From Hyperoodon ampullatus (Eukaryota > Chordata > Mammalia > Artiodactyla > Ziphiidae): a DNA stretch of 64,000 bases. Position 1 is the stretch's first letter. Each line of letters opens with the position of its first letter. Under the pieces are notes generated by a model, which was not told the DNA's origin, did no database searches, and saw nothing but the letters and a program-made list of their open reading frames with translations. Below are positions 36,030 to 46,873 of the stretch, piece by piece. The stretch spans positions 61,755,582-61,819,581 of the forward strand of contig OX457068.1 of assembly GCA_949752795.1 (NCBI GenBank). The letters are read 5' to 3'. The position numbers were made by a program, and so were the translations under genes.

Positions 36030-37015
36030 AAATAAAAATTGTACAAAATAAGACAAAGGGTCATTTTTAATTGATAAAAGATGTCATCTAAAGCAGGGAT
36101 TTAATAATTAATAATATCAAAATAAATTTAAAATTCATAAGAAACATGAAAAGAAATTTGCACAAAACAGGACACTTTAATATATATATCTGTCACTCTT
36201 TAATGCATAAAGTAGACTAATTGAGAGATTTGAATGTAATAATAAATGAGGTTGCATTGATATATATTAAATAAGAATTCATATTTTTAATCCAGGCAAT
36301 TTCCATAAAAATTGCTTTTATCAAGAGCAGTGTTTATCAAAATGTATGGTTTGTGGCCAAAAAAAGTGCATAGATACACAGTACTTTTAAAGAAACATAC
36401 TGCTATATAACACCCTATGGAAGTAAGTTTGAAATTCTCAAAGAAATGGATGGTTTTCTTGGAAAGATACACCTTTGCACATTGATTTATAGAGATGAAA
36501 AATAATTGAAAAATAGTCCTCAAATACTTTAGCTGATTCAAAAAATATGTTATTTCAAACTTTGAAAAAATAGAAAATTCTCTTGTACTAGAGCATAGAA
36601 AAACAATGGAAAGTATTTAGCAAGAAAATTAACTGAAAACCACCAAAGCCAACAAAAGTATTTGATAATACAGAAAAGATATACAGAAGTCAGGATTTTT
36701 CCTGTATTCTAAGTAAAAGCACATAGAAATTATTTTAAAAAGCAATTTTTTAAATGAATACAAAACCACAAAAATATAAAAAGCAGTAAAAAAATACAAA
36801 AACATATAAAGTAGTCAGGTATAAAATGTGCTATAGTCACATGAAGAAAGTCAAAAAAGTTAACTGAAGGGCATAAATATGACTTAACACATGAGAAATA
36901 TACTATTTCTATATATAGGAAAACTAAATATTATAAATATGACAGTTCTGATTGTAAAGTACAGGTTAATTCAATCTTAAGTGATTCTAGAATTTATCTG
37001 TAAGAATAAAAACTG
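36030..37015 (+). mobile_element. Ancient L1 ORF2 remnant
   Basis: Strongly decayed but in L1 order: AAGACAAAGGGTCATTTTTA (endonuclease region) and, near the end, ATATATAGGAAAACTAAATA and AGTACAGGTTAATTCAATC, matching the conserved block that in L1-C reads GATTGGAAGAATCAATATTG and TACAGATTCAATGCAATC. Large parts between are missing. Confidence 0.5.
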
Positions 37016-37023
37016 CCAAGAAA

Positions 37024-38255
37024 CTTTTTGGCTTGTAATTTTCTTTTTTTGTGATATCTTTGTCTGGTTTTGGTATCAGGGTGACACTGGCCTCGTAGAA
37101 TGAGTTCAGAAGTATTCCTTCTTCTGCAATTTTTGGAAAAGTTTCAGGAGGATAGGTGTTAACTCTTCTCTAAATGTTTGCTAGAATTCACCTGTGAAGA
37201 CATCTGGTGTTGGACTTTTGTTTGTTGGGAGTTTTAAAATTATTGATTCAAATCAGTTGATAGCCTTATGGGAGTTCCCTTGTATGTTATTTGTTTCTTT
37301 TCCCTTGCTGCTTTTAATAGTCTCTCTTTACTTTTAATTTTTGTCATTTTGATTACAATGTGTCTTGGTGTGTTCCTTTTTGGGTTATTACTGTATGGAA
37401 CTCTGCACTTCCTGTACTTGGGTGACTGTTTCCTTTCTCAGGTTAGGGAATTTTTCAGCTACCATGTCTTCAAATATTTTCTCAGGCCCTTTCTCTCTTT
37501 CTTCTTCTGGGACCCCTATAATATGAATATTAGTGTATTTGACATTGTCCCAGAGGTCTCTTAAACTGTACTCATTCCTTTTCATTCTTTTTTTTCTGTT
37601 CAGTGACAGTGATTTCCACTGCTTTGTCTACCAGTTCACTGATCTGTTCTTCTGAATCATTTGGTTTACTATTGATTCCTTCTAGTGTATTCTTCACTTC
37701 AGTTATTGTATTCTTCACCTCTGTTTTGTTGTTCTATTTTCTAACTCTTTGTTAAAAAGACTAACTTCTCACTCTGTGTATCCATTCTCCTCCCAAGTTC
37801 TTTGATCATCCTTATGATCATTACTCTGAACTCTTTCTCAGGTAAATTGCTTATCTCCACTTCACTTAGTTCTTCTTCTGGGGGGTTATCTTTTCCTTCA
37901 TCTGGAACATATTCCTCTGCCATCTCAGGTTGTCTAAGTTGTTATTTGTATTTTTATGTATGTGGTAGGATAGGTACATTTCTCAACCTTGGTCTTTTGT
38001 AAGAGATATCCTATGTGCCCCAGCAGTGCACTCCCCTCTTGTCTCCCAAGCTATAAGCTTTAGGGGTTCCCCCTAACAGGGCTGCGTGGATCCTTCTATT
38101 GTGATGGGCTGACTATGTGGGCAGACTGTTAGGCTTGGTTAGCCCCTAGTCTGGTTGGTTGCCAGGTCCTGCCCTAAGTGAATGCTGCTGGCTGCTGTTT
38201 ATCAAGGCCTGGTCATGAGGCAGCTTGTTGTGGAATCCTAGGGGGTCCCAGGGTA
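37024..38255 (-). mobile_element. Inverted L1 fragment: 5'UTR and ORF1 joined to ORF2 RT region
   Basis: Read on the - strand: a decayed 5'UTR (38255 to about 37930), an ORF1 start (MAEEYVPDEGKD, 37923) with EISNLPEKEFRVMI as in L1-C (EIGSLPEKEFRIMI), coiled coil, YTNIHIIGVPEEE (near 37500) and the C-terminal KQITYKGTPIRL region (near 37280). It then jumps straight to ORF2 text equivalent to [17 protein letters not shown] and TLIPKPDKD (37250-37024). About 1.6 kb of L1 is missing between the two. Older than L1-A to L1-D. Confidence 0.85.
37265..37923 (-). pseudogene. ORF1 remnant of the inverted L1
   Basis: The N-terminal 60 codons (37923 to 37741) are open and begin with an ATG followed by an acidic stretch (GKDNPPEEELSEVEIS), then the conserved LPEKEFRVMIIRMIKELGRRMD start of the coiled coil. 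The middle is frameshifted. A second open piece (37585-37388) covers RNEYSLRDLWDNVKYTNIHI. The last readable part is in the C-terminal domain. It shows that the acidic N-terminus before the coiled coil is longer in this older lineage than in L1-C. Confidence 0.75.
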
Positions 38256-40159
38256 ATTAAATTAAATTAAAAAGTCGTGAAACAATAATGATATTTATTT
38301 TGGGAATCTAAAGTTGTGAATGGAGATTTACATTCCCTAGGACACTCTTCTTAGGATAAAACAATATTGTTGTTTATTGAAGGCAGGGGAGGAGATAGTC
38401 TTAGCACCAGGGCATTGGGGGATCCCTAGATCAACTAGGACTTTTCTGGCATTAATGGGTGGTTGCGAAGAGCACCAAAGAAAATGAGGTCACCTGATAA
38501 TGCCCCTACAGAAAAATATCAATGACTCAGGACAAAAGTAGTATTTCCAAATCCCTCCTTCTATATTTTCTGATAACTACTCTCCTCCCCCAATCTCTGC
38601 TTTTTGTAAAAAATTAGGTTTTTTGGTGATAAGAGGTTTTTATCCTTAATGTTGTTGAAAATGTTTATTTTTGTTAAAATATGTCTTTTTGAGTCAAGTT
38701 GGAATCATTTCATGCCAGCAGTTATTATAAAGTCAGTAAAATTTCCTAAAGGGCCTATGAGACAGAGTAGGCTTCATTTTTTTTCTATGTTGCATTGAGA
38801 CTTGAGGGCATCTGTGGCTACTATAGGAAGTGTCCTATCACTGCTGATAGGGGGTATCTCCCAATTCATCAAGGACAGGCCTGTTCCATAGGCAGTCACT
38901 GCGCTCCAGGCTCACTTCTTCTTATGCCAAGTGAATCTTCAGAGTAGTCTCCGTGGACAGGTGAGACTTATGTCAAAGTTTATAAGATGCATACATATCC
39001 TGGAGACATTAATCTTCCCTGTTGGGAAGGTATAAGTTAGACAGTATTACAAATTAAATATTTGGGTGAGGCTACAATCTAGAGGTTCTTATAGAACAGA
39101 TATAATGGTTGAGTTGGAGATGATGGAAGATGGAGTCCCTGTTGGTAGACCAAAGATATAGCTTGAAGGAGGTATAAGAAATGTAAAATTTAGTAGGCAA
39201 CAAAAAGTAGTGTTACATCTTGCCTTAATCCCCTATTTCCCATTCTTCCAATGCCCACAGGTGAGAATTTACAGAATCTTTGGGCACCTGCTCAATTATG
39301 ACTATGACTAATTCATACTGGCCACTGATCCTGATCCAACTTATGTCCTATGTCTTGTAACTATGTTATCATCTTTTCCACTTATGTCTAATTCTCTGCT
39401 TTGGTAACCTATCTGCAAGCTGGTGTCCTCTAGGACTATAATCTACTATGTTCCTAGAACTTCCTGCTCTTGTCCCTGTATTCCAGCTACTTGTTGTCAC
39501 AGACCCTAGACTAGTATGCCTATCATAGGGCCTTCCAGATACAAATCCCTGTCTACTAAAACATCTTTACTTTCACCTTCTCCCAAATTTTCCTGCTGCT
39601 AAGAATTGCCCAGAATTTGCCTGATGGTCTTTGTTCTAGAGCCTCCCGGAGCCCTTGGCCCCACAGTAAGGATATGCCTTGTCACCAGGACTTGAAACAT
39701 CCCTTCCTTTCCCTCTCAATCCTGCCTAGGGTGGAGTGTGTGGGCAACCAGACTTGGGGAGTTCCCCAAAATGAAGAGAAAAAATAAGAGCCAGGGATCA
39801 AAGTTATTTGGACAATTGAGAGTTCAGGACACTACATTGTGTCAGATGGCAAAGGAAAGGGAAATGAGGAATGAGCTCTTTGACAATATGTCAAGGAACA
39901 GCTAAAAGTGGGGACACTTCTTCCTCGAGGCCTCCTGTTGGATGATTCTATATTTTTAGCTCTGTTCCAAACAAGGCAGTTACATACTTCCTTTTAGGGT
40001 TAGAGTTTATGACTCAATTTCCAGGACAAAAGCCAACCCATATTTCTGAGGCAGAAAAACCTGATTTACATAAGAAACTAATAAGTAGATTAAACTAGAT
40101 GTGTTATGTGATAAAAGATACTGACAAATATTATAGAAAGCAAGAAGTATGCTTGACGG
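38256..40159. other. Unassigned stretch
   Basis: About 1.9 kb without a family I can name. It starts with (AATTA)n-like text. Some passages feel like old retroviral internal sequence, but no gag or pol motif could be read in either strand. Confidence 0.35.
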
Positions 40160-40400
40160 TTCTGAGCTCGTGCTTTGTAGTAGAACGACTTGAGTTCAAA
40201 GCTAGACTCAACAATTATGAATGCTGTAACTCTGAGCAAAACTCTCAGGCTCAGTTTCATTTTAGATTGAATGACAATAATAATATAACCTGCCTCATAG
40301 TGTTCTTGTGAGAGTTGAATGAAACAGTGCACAAAAGCATTTGGAAGTGTCCCTGGTACACTACTTATGTGCCAGTAAGTGTTGTCTTTCTTATTGATAG
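40160..40400 (+). mobile_element. MIR, nearly full length
   Basis: Sense MIR order: GACTTGAGTTCAAAGC, GCTCAGTTTCATTTTAG, AATATAACCTGCCTCATAGT, GTGAGAGTTGAATGAAACAG, ACTTATGTGCCAGTAAGTG. Confidence 0.7.
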
Positions 40401-40489
40401 AAAATAAATCTGCAGGCCAAATGCAAGAGAATTTAGCCTATGGAGAAACTGTCATCAATACATAAAATGAAGTTATTGCAGGTATGAGG

Positions 40490-40695
40490 CAGTAGAGCAG
40501 TATGATTAAGACCCAGGTCTTATACTTACACTTCAGTTGTCTTACCAGCTGAGAGACATTGGCCATGTTATTTATCCTCTCTGAACCTGACTTCCTACGT
40601 CTGCAAGGCATGTATATTTCATGTATATGTTGAGAAAAAGCATGTGAAATGCTTAAAGCAGTACCTGGACCTTAGTAAATTCTCATTAAGAGATA
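40490..40695 (+). mobile_element. MIR fragment
   Basis: AGCAGTATGATTAAGACCCA, GACATTGGCCATGTTATTTA, CCTCTCTGAACCTGACTTCC, GTACCTGGACCTTAGTAAAT in the sense MIR order; it directly follows the previous MIR. Confidence 0.65.
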
Positions 40696-40699
40696 ACAA

Positions 40700-40794
40700 T
40701 TGTCCTTTCATTTTACTCTAAGTGAAATAAGCCAGCCACAGAAAGAGATACAGCATGACTCCACTTATATGTGGTATTTAAAATAGTCAAATTC
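40700..40794 (+). mobile_element. Older L1 3' end, left part (target of L1-C)
   Basis: Text such as AAGTGAAATAAGCCAGCCAC and GACTCCACTTATATGTGG is characteristic of an L1 3' end of intermediate age. It continues after L1-C at 46889. Confidence 0.85.
40780..40794 (+). repeat. Target-site duplication of L1-C, left copy
   Basis: AAAATAGTCAAATTC, perfectly repeated at 46874-46888. The preceding bases give TT/AAAA, the preferred L1 endonuclease site. Confidence 0.95.
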
Positions 40795-41686
40795 CCCCCT
40801 TCCGGGGAGCCTGTGCAGCCCGTCACTGCCGGGGTCCCGGGATACAGGGACGGCTTTCCTGGGAGAGCGCACGGCGCGCCTCGGGCTGGTGCAACGTCAC
40901 GCCGGCCTCTGCCACTGCAGGCTCCACCCGCACTCCGTGCCCCTCCCTGCCCCACAGCCTGAGTGAGCCAGAGTCCCCGAAGTGGCTGTTACTTTAACCC
41001 TGTCCTGTCTGAGCGAAGAACAGATGCCTTCCGGCGACCGACACAGAGAGGTGGGGCCAAATCCAAAGCTGAGACCCGGGAGCTGTGAGAACAAAAAAGA
41101 GAAAGGGAAATCTCTCCCAGCAGCCTCAGAAGCAGTGGATTAAAGCCCCACAATCAACTTGATGTACCCTGCATCTGTGGAATACATGAATAAACAATGA
41201 TTCATCCCAAACTGAGGAGCCAGGAGTCAGGGCTGTGCCTCTGAGGTGGGAGAGCCAACTTCAGGACACTGGTCCACAAGAGACCTCCCAGCTCCACATA
41301 ATATCAAATGGCGAAAATCTTCCAGAGATCTCCATCTCAACACCAGCACCCAGCTTCACTCAAAGACCAGCAAGCTACAGTGATGGACACCCTATGCCAA
41401 ACAACTAGCAAGACAGGAACACAATGCCACCCATTAGCAGAGAGGCTGCCTAAAATCATAAAAAGTCTGCAGGCACCCCAAAACACACCACCAGACATGG
41501 ACCTGCCCACCAGAAAGACAAGATCCAGCCTCATCCACCAGAACACAGGCACTAGTCCTCTCCACCAGGAAGCCTACACAACCCACTGAACCAACCTTAG
41601 CCACTGGGGACAGACACCAAAAACAACGGGAACTACGAACCTGCAGCCTGCAAAAAGGAGACCCCAAACACAGTAAGATAAGCAAA
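40795..41686 (+). other. Partial 5'UTR of L1-C with internal deletion
   Basis: CpG-rich at its start (40800-40960). At 41219/41220 it jumps from AACTGAGGAG to CCAGGAGTCAG; L1-B has 293 bases and L1-A has 424 bases between these points, including all the T-rich and TTTC sequence. The truncated start removes the 5' terminal promoter bases, so promoter function is unlikely. Confidence 0.85.
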
Positions 41687-42598
41687 ATGAGAAGACAGAA
41701 AAACACACAGCAGAAGGAGAAAGATAAAAACCCACCAGACCTAACAAATGAAGAGGAAATAGGCAGTCTACCTGAAAAAGAATTCAGAATAATGATAGTA
41801 AAGATGATCCAAGATTCTATTTCCAAGATCCAAAATCTTGGAAATAGAAGAGACAAAATGCAAGAAACAGTTAACAAGGACCTAGAAGAACTAAAGATGA
41901 ATCAAGCATCGATTAAAAACACAATAAATGAAATGAAAAATACTCTAGATGGGATCAATAGCAGAATAACTGAGGCAGAAGAACGGATAAGTGAGGTGGA
42001 AGATAAAATAGTGGAAATAACTGATGCAGAGAAAAATAAAGAAAAAAGAATGAAAAGAACAGAGGACAGTCTCAGAGACCTCTGGGACAACATTAAACGC
42101 ACCAACATTTGAATTATAGGGGTTCCAGAAGAAGAAGAGAAAAAGAAAGGGACTGAGAAAATATTTGAAGAGATTATAGTTGAAAACTTCCCTAATATGG
42201 GAAAGGAAATAGTTAATCAAGTCCAGGAGGCACAGAGAGTCCCATACAGAATAAATCCAAGAAGAAATACGCCAAGACACATATTAATCAAACTGTCAAA
42301 AATTAAACACAAAGAAATCATATTAAAAGCAGCAAGGGAAAAACAACAAATAACACACAAGGGAATCCCCATCAGGTTAACAGCTGATCTCTCAGCAGAA
42401 ACTCTACAAGCCAGAAGGGAGTGGCAGGACATAATTAAAGTGATGAAGGAGAAAAACCTGCAATGAAGATTACTCTACCCAGCAAGGATCTCATTCAGAT
42501 TTGATGGAGAAATTAAAACCTTTACAGACAAGCAAAAGCTGAGAGAGTTCAGCACAACCAAACCAGCTTTACAACAAATGCTAAAGGAACTTCTCTAG
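41687..42598 (+). pseudogene. L1-C ORF1 (ORF1p-like), two in-frame stops
   Basis: The frame is 304 codons including TAG 42596-42598, close to the 300-340 residues usual for L1 ORF1p. The start MRRQKNTQQKEKD is the first ATG and is shared with L1-B. A basic N-terminus is followed by a coiled coil (about residues 30-135: ETVNKDLEELKMNQASI, ITEAEERISEVEDKIVEI), then an RNA-recognition-like domain and the C-terminal domain (RLTADLSAETLQARREW). TGA at codon 142 (42110) replaces a codon just before IIGVPEEEE; TGA at codon 260 (42464) is private. Seven extra residues, DSISKIQ, stand in the coiled coil. The gap to ORF2 is 47 bases. ORF1p coats L1 RNA as a trimer; this copy cannot make a full one. Confidence 0.93.
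41815..41849 (+). repeat. Perfect 15-bp inverted repeat (hairpin) in L1-C ORF1
   Basis: Arms TTCTATTTCCAAGAT (41815-41829) and ATCTTGGAAATAGAA (41835-41849) with a 5-base loop CCAAA. The right arm is ordinary ORF1 sequence also found in L1-A and L1-B (one base differs). The left arm lies within a 21-base insertion unique to L1-C. Confidence 0.95.
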
Positions 42599-42645
42599 GC
42601 AAGAAACACAGCAGAAGGAATATACCTACAATAACAATTAAGGAA

Positions 42646-45600
42646 ATGGGAATAGGAACATACATATCAATAATTACCTTAAATGTAAATGGACTAAATG
42701 CTCCCACCAAAAGACACAGAGTGGCCGAATGGATACAAAAACAAGACCCATATATATGCTATCTACAAGAGACCCACTTCAGACCTAGAGACACATACAG
42801 ATTGAAAGTAAGGGGATGGAAAAAGATATTCCATGCAAATGGAAATCAAAAGAAAGCTGGAGTAGCAATTCTTAGATCAGACAAAATAGACTTTAAAATA
42901 AAGACTATTAGAAGAGACAAAGAAGGACACTACATAATGATCAAGGGATCAATCCAAGAAGATATAACAATTGTAAATATTTATGCACCCAACATAGGAG
43001 TACCTCAATACATAAGGAAAATACTAACAGCCATAAAAGGGGAAATCGACAGTAACACACTCATAGTAGGGGATTTTAACACCCCACTTTCACCAATGGA
43101 CAGATCATCCAAAATGAAAATAAATAAGGAAACACAAGCTTTAAATGATACATTAAACAAGATGGACTTAATTGATATTTATAGGACATTCCATCCAAAA
43201 ACAACAGAATATACATTTTTCTCAAGTGCTCATGGAACATTCTCCAGGATAGATCATATCTTGGGTCACAAATCAAGCCTTGGTAAATTTAAGAAAATTG
43301 AAATTGTATCAAGTATCTTTTCTGACCACAATGCTAGGAGACTAGACATCAATTACAGGAAAAGATCTATAAAAAATACAAACACATGGAGGCTAAACAA
43401 TACACTACTCAATAACGAAGTGATCACTGAAGAAATCAAAGAGAAAATAAAAAAATACCTAGAAACAAATGACAATGGAGACACGATGACCCAAAACCTA
43501 TGGGACTCAGCAAAAGCAGTTCTAAGGGGGAAGTTTATAGGAATACAATCCCACCTTAAGAAACAGGAAACATCTCGAGTAAACAACCTGACCCTGCACC
43601 TAAAGCAATTAGAGAAAGAAGAACAAAAAACCCCCAAAGTTAGCAGAAGGAAAGAAATCATAAAGATCAGATCAGAAATAAATGAAAAAGAAATGAAGGA
43701 AATGATAGCAAAGATCAATAAAACTAAAAGCTGGTTCTTTGAGAAGATAAACAAAATTGATAAACCGTTAGCCAGACTCATCAAGAAAAAAAGGGAGAAG
43801 ACTCAAATCAATAGAATTAGAAATGAGAAAGGAGAAGTAACAACCGACACTGCAGAAATACAAAAGATCATGAGAGATTACTACAAGCAACTCTATGCCA
43901 ATAAAATGGACAACCTGGAAGAAATGGACAAATTCTTAGAAATGCACAACCTGCCAAGACTGAATCAGGAAGAAATAGAAAATATGAATAGACCAATCAC
44001 AAGCACTGAAATTGAAACTGTGATAAAAAATCTTCCAACAAACAAAAGCCCAGGACCAGATGGCTTCACAGGCGAATTCTATCAAACATTTAGAGAAGAG
44101 CTAACACCTATCCTTCTCAAACTCTTCCAAAATATAGCAGAGGGAGGAACACTCCCAAACTCATTCTACGAGGCCACCATCACCTTGATACCAAAACCAG
44201 GCAAGGATGTCACAAAGAAAGAAAACTACAGGCCAATATCACTGATGAACATAGATGCAAAAATCCTCAACAAAATACTAGCAAACAGAATCCAACAGCA
44301 CATTAAAAGGATCATACACCATGATCAAGTGGGGCTTATTCCAGGAATGCAAGGATTCTTCAATATATGCAATTCAATCAGTGTGATACACCATCTTAAC
44401 AAATTGAAGAAGAAAAACCATATGATCATCTCAATAGATGCAGAGAAAGCTTTCGACAAAATTCAACACCCATTTATGATAATATCCCTGCAGAAAGTAG
44501 GCATAGAGGGAACTTTCCTCAACATAATAAAGGCCATATATGACAAAGCCACAGCCAACATCATCCTCAATGGCAAAAAACTGAAACCATTTCCACTAAG
44601 ATCAGGAGCAAGACAAGGTGCCCACTCTCACCACTCTTATTCAACTTAGTTTTGGAAGTTTTAGCCACAGCAATCAGAGAAGAAAAGGAAATAAAAGGAA
44701 TCCAAATTGGAAAAGAAGAAGTAAAGCTGTCACTGTTTGCAGATGACATGATACTATACATAGAGAATCCTAAAGATGCTACCAGAAGACTTCTAGAGCT
44801 AATCAATGAATTTGGTAAACTAGCAGGATACAAAATTAATGCACAGAAATCTCTGGCATTCCTATACACTAATGAGGAAAAATCTGAAAGTGAAATCAAG
44901 AAAACACTCCCATTTACCATTGCAACAAAAAGAATAAAATATCTAGGAATAAACCTACCTAAGGAGACAAAAGACCTGTATACAGAAAATTATAAGACAC
45001 TGATGAAAGAAATTAAAGATGATACAAATAGATGGAGAGATATACCATGCTCCTGGATTGGAAGAATCAATATTGTGAAAATGACTCTACTACCCAAAGC
45101 AATCTACAGATTCAATGCAATCCCTATCAAACTACCACTGGCATTTTTCACAGAACTAGAACAAAAAATTTCAAAATTTGTTTGGAAAAACAAAAGACCC
45201 CGAATAGCCAAAGCAATCTTGAGAACGAAAAACGGAGCTGGAGGAATCAGGCTCCCTGACTTCAGACTATACTACAAAGCTACAGTAATCAAGACAGTGT
45301 GGTACTGGCACAAAAACAGAAAGATAGATCAATGGAACAGGTTAGAAAGCCCAGAGATAAACCCACGCACATATGGTCAACTTATCTTTGATAAAGGAGG
45401 CAGGAATGTACAGTGGAGAAAGGACAGCCTCTTCAATAAGTAGTGCTGGGAAAACTGGACAGGGACATGCAAAAGAATGAGATTAGAACACTCCCTAACA
45501 CCATACACAAAAATAAGCTCAAAATGGATTAAAGACCTAAATGTAAGGCCAGAAACTATCAAACTCTTAGAGGAAAACAAAGGCAGAACGCTCTATGACA

Positions 45601-46460
45601 TAAATCACAGCAAGATCCTTTTGGACCCACCTCCTAGAGAAATGGAAATAAAAACAAAGATAAACAATTGGGACCTAATGAAACTTCAAAGCTTTTTCAC
45701 AGCAAAGGAAACCATAAACAAGACCAAAAGACAACCCTCAGAATGGGAGAAAATATTTGCAAATGGAGCAACTGACAAAGGATTAATCTCCAAAATTTAT
45801 AAGCAGCTCATGCAGCTCATTAGCAAAAAAACAAACAACCCAATCCAAAAATGGGCAGAAGACTTAAATAGGCATTTCTCCAAAGAAGATATACAGACTG
45901 CCAACAAACACATGAAAGAATGCTCCACATCATTAATCATTAGAGAAATGCAAATCAAAACTACAATGAGATATCATCTCACACCAGTCAGAATGGCCAT
46001 CATCAAGAAATCTAGAAACAATAAATGCTGGAGAGGTTGTGGAGAAAAGGGAACCCTCTTTCACTGCTGGTGGAAATGTGAATTCGTACAGCCACTATGG
46101 AGAACAGTATGGAGGTTCCTTAAAAAACTACAAATAGAACTACCATATGACCCAGCAATCCCACTACTGGGCATATACCCTGAGAAAACCATAATTCAAA
46201 AAGAGTCATGTACCAAAATGTTCATTGCAGCTCTATTCACAATAGCCCGGAGATGGAAACAACCTAAATGTCCATCATCGGATGAATGGATAAAGAAGAT
46301 GTGGCACATATATACAATGGAATATTACTCAGCCATAAAAAGAACTGAAACTGAGCTGTTTGTAATGAGGTGGATAGACCTAGAGTCTGTCATACAGAGT
46401 GAAGTAAGTCAGAAAGAGAAAGACAAATACCGTATGCTAACACATATATATGGAATTTAA
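42646..46460 (+). pseudogene. L1-C ORF2 (endonuclease/reverse transcriptase), nearly full length
   Basis: ORF2p nicks target DNA and reverse transcribes L1 RNA. Allowing for one missing base, the frame is 1271 codons, normal for mammalian L1. Endonuclease (residues 1 to about 240): Asn13, Glu42, the GDFN motif (Asp143, Asn145), RIDHILGH and SDHN, all present. [17 protein letters not shown], motif A IDAEKAFD (Asp598), motif B, FADD (698-701). CCHC knuckle: Cys1128, Cys1132, His1140, Cys1145. Two lesions: a 1-base deletion in motif B near 44617 (CAAGGTGCCC), ending the first frame at 44649, and TGG to TAG at codon 933 (45441-45443). Everything else reads through. The start [13 protein letters not shown] is the same as in L1-B. 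Confidence 0.95.
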
Positions 46461-46873
46461 GAAAAAAAAATGTCATGAAGAACCTAGGGGTAAAACAGGA
46501 ATAAAGACACAGACCTACTTGAGACTGGACTTGAGGATATGGGGAGGGAGAAGGGTAAGCTTTGACAAAGCGAAAGAGAGGCATGGACATATATACAGTA
46601 CCAAATGTAAGGTAGATAGATAGTGGGAAGCAGCCGCATAGCACAGGGAGATCAGCTCGGTGCTTTGTGACCGCCTGGAGGGGTGGGATAGGGAGGGTGG
46701 GATAGGGAGGGTGGGAGGGAGGGAGACGCAAGAGGGAAGGGATGGGGGAACAGATGTATATGTATGACTGACTCACTTTGTTATAAAACAGAAACTAATA
46801 AAAAAATAAAATAAAAAAATAATACAAAGACCATGAAAGCCTTTTGAAAAAAATAAATAAAAAATAAAAAAAT
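46461..46873 (+). other. L1-C 3'UTR with expanded GGG block and AT-rich tail
   Basis: The G-rich block (about 46678-46734) has at least nine GGG runs because a GGGAGGGTGGGATA-type unit is tandemly duplicated; L1-B has five runs and L1-D fewer. The tail (about 46795-46873) is a long AAAT/AAAAT mixture with a short non-A segment (ACAAAGACCATGAAAGCC) inside. Confidence 0.85.

Larger units (their letters stand above)
40795..46873 (+). mobile_element. L1-C: 6.1-kb LINE-1, 5'-truncated, with shortened 5'UTR
   Basis: It begins inside the 5'UTR (equivalent to L1-A about 2571), so it is 5'-truncated, a usual outcome of target-primed reverse transcription. It then has a 5'UTR lacking about 290-420 bases present in L1-A and L1-B, ORF1, ORF2, and a 3'UTR with AT-rich tail. 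A perfect 15-bp target-site duplication flanks it. It has canonical FVWKNKRP and GLIPGMQ text in ORF2 and so belongs to a different sublineage from A and B. It is the least damaged copy here. Confidence 0.97.
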
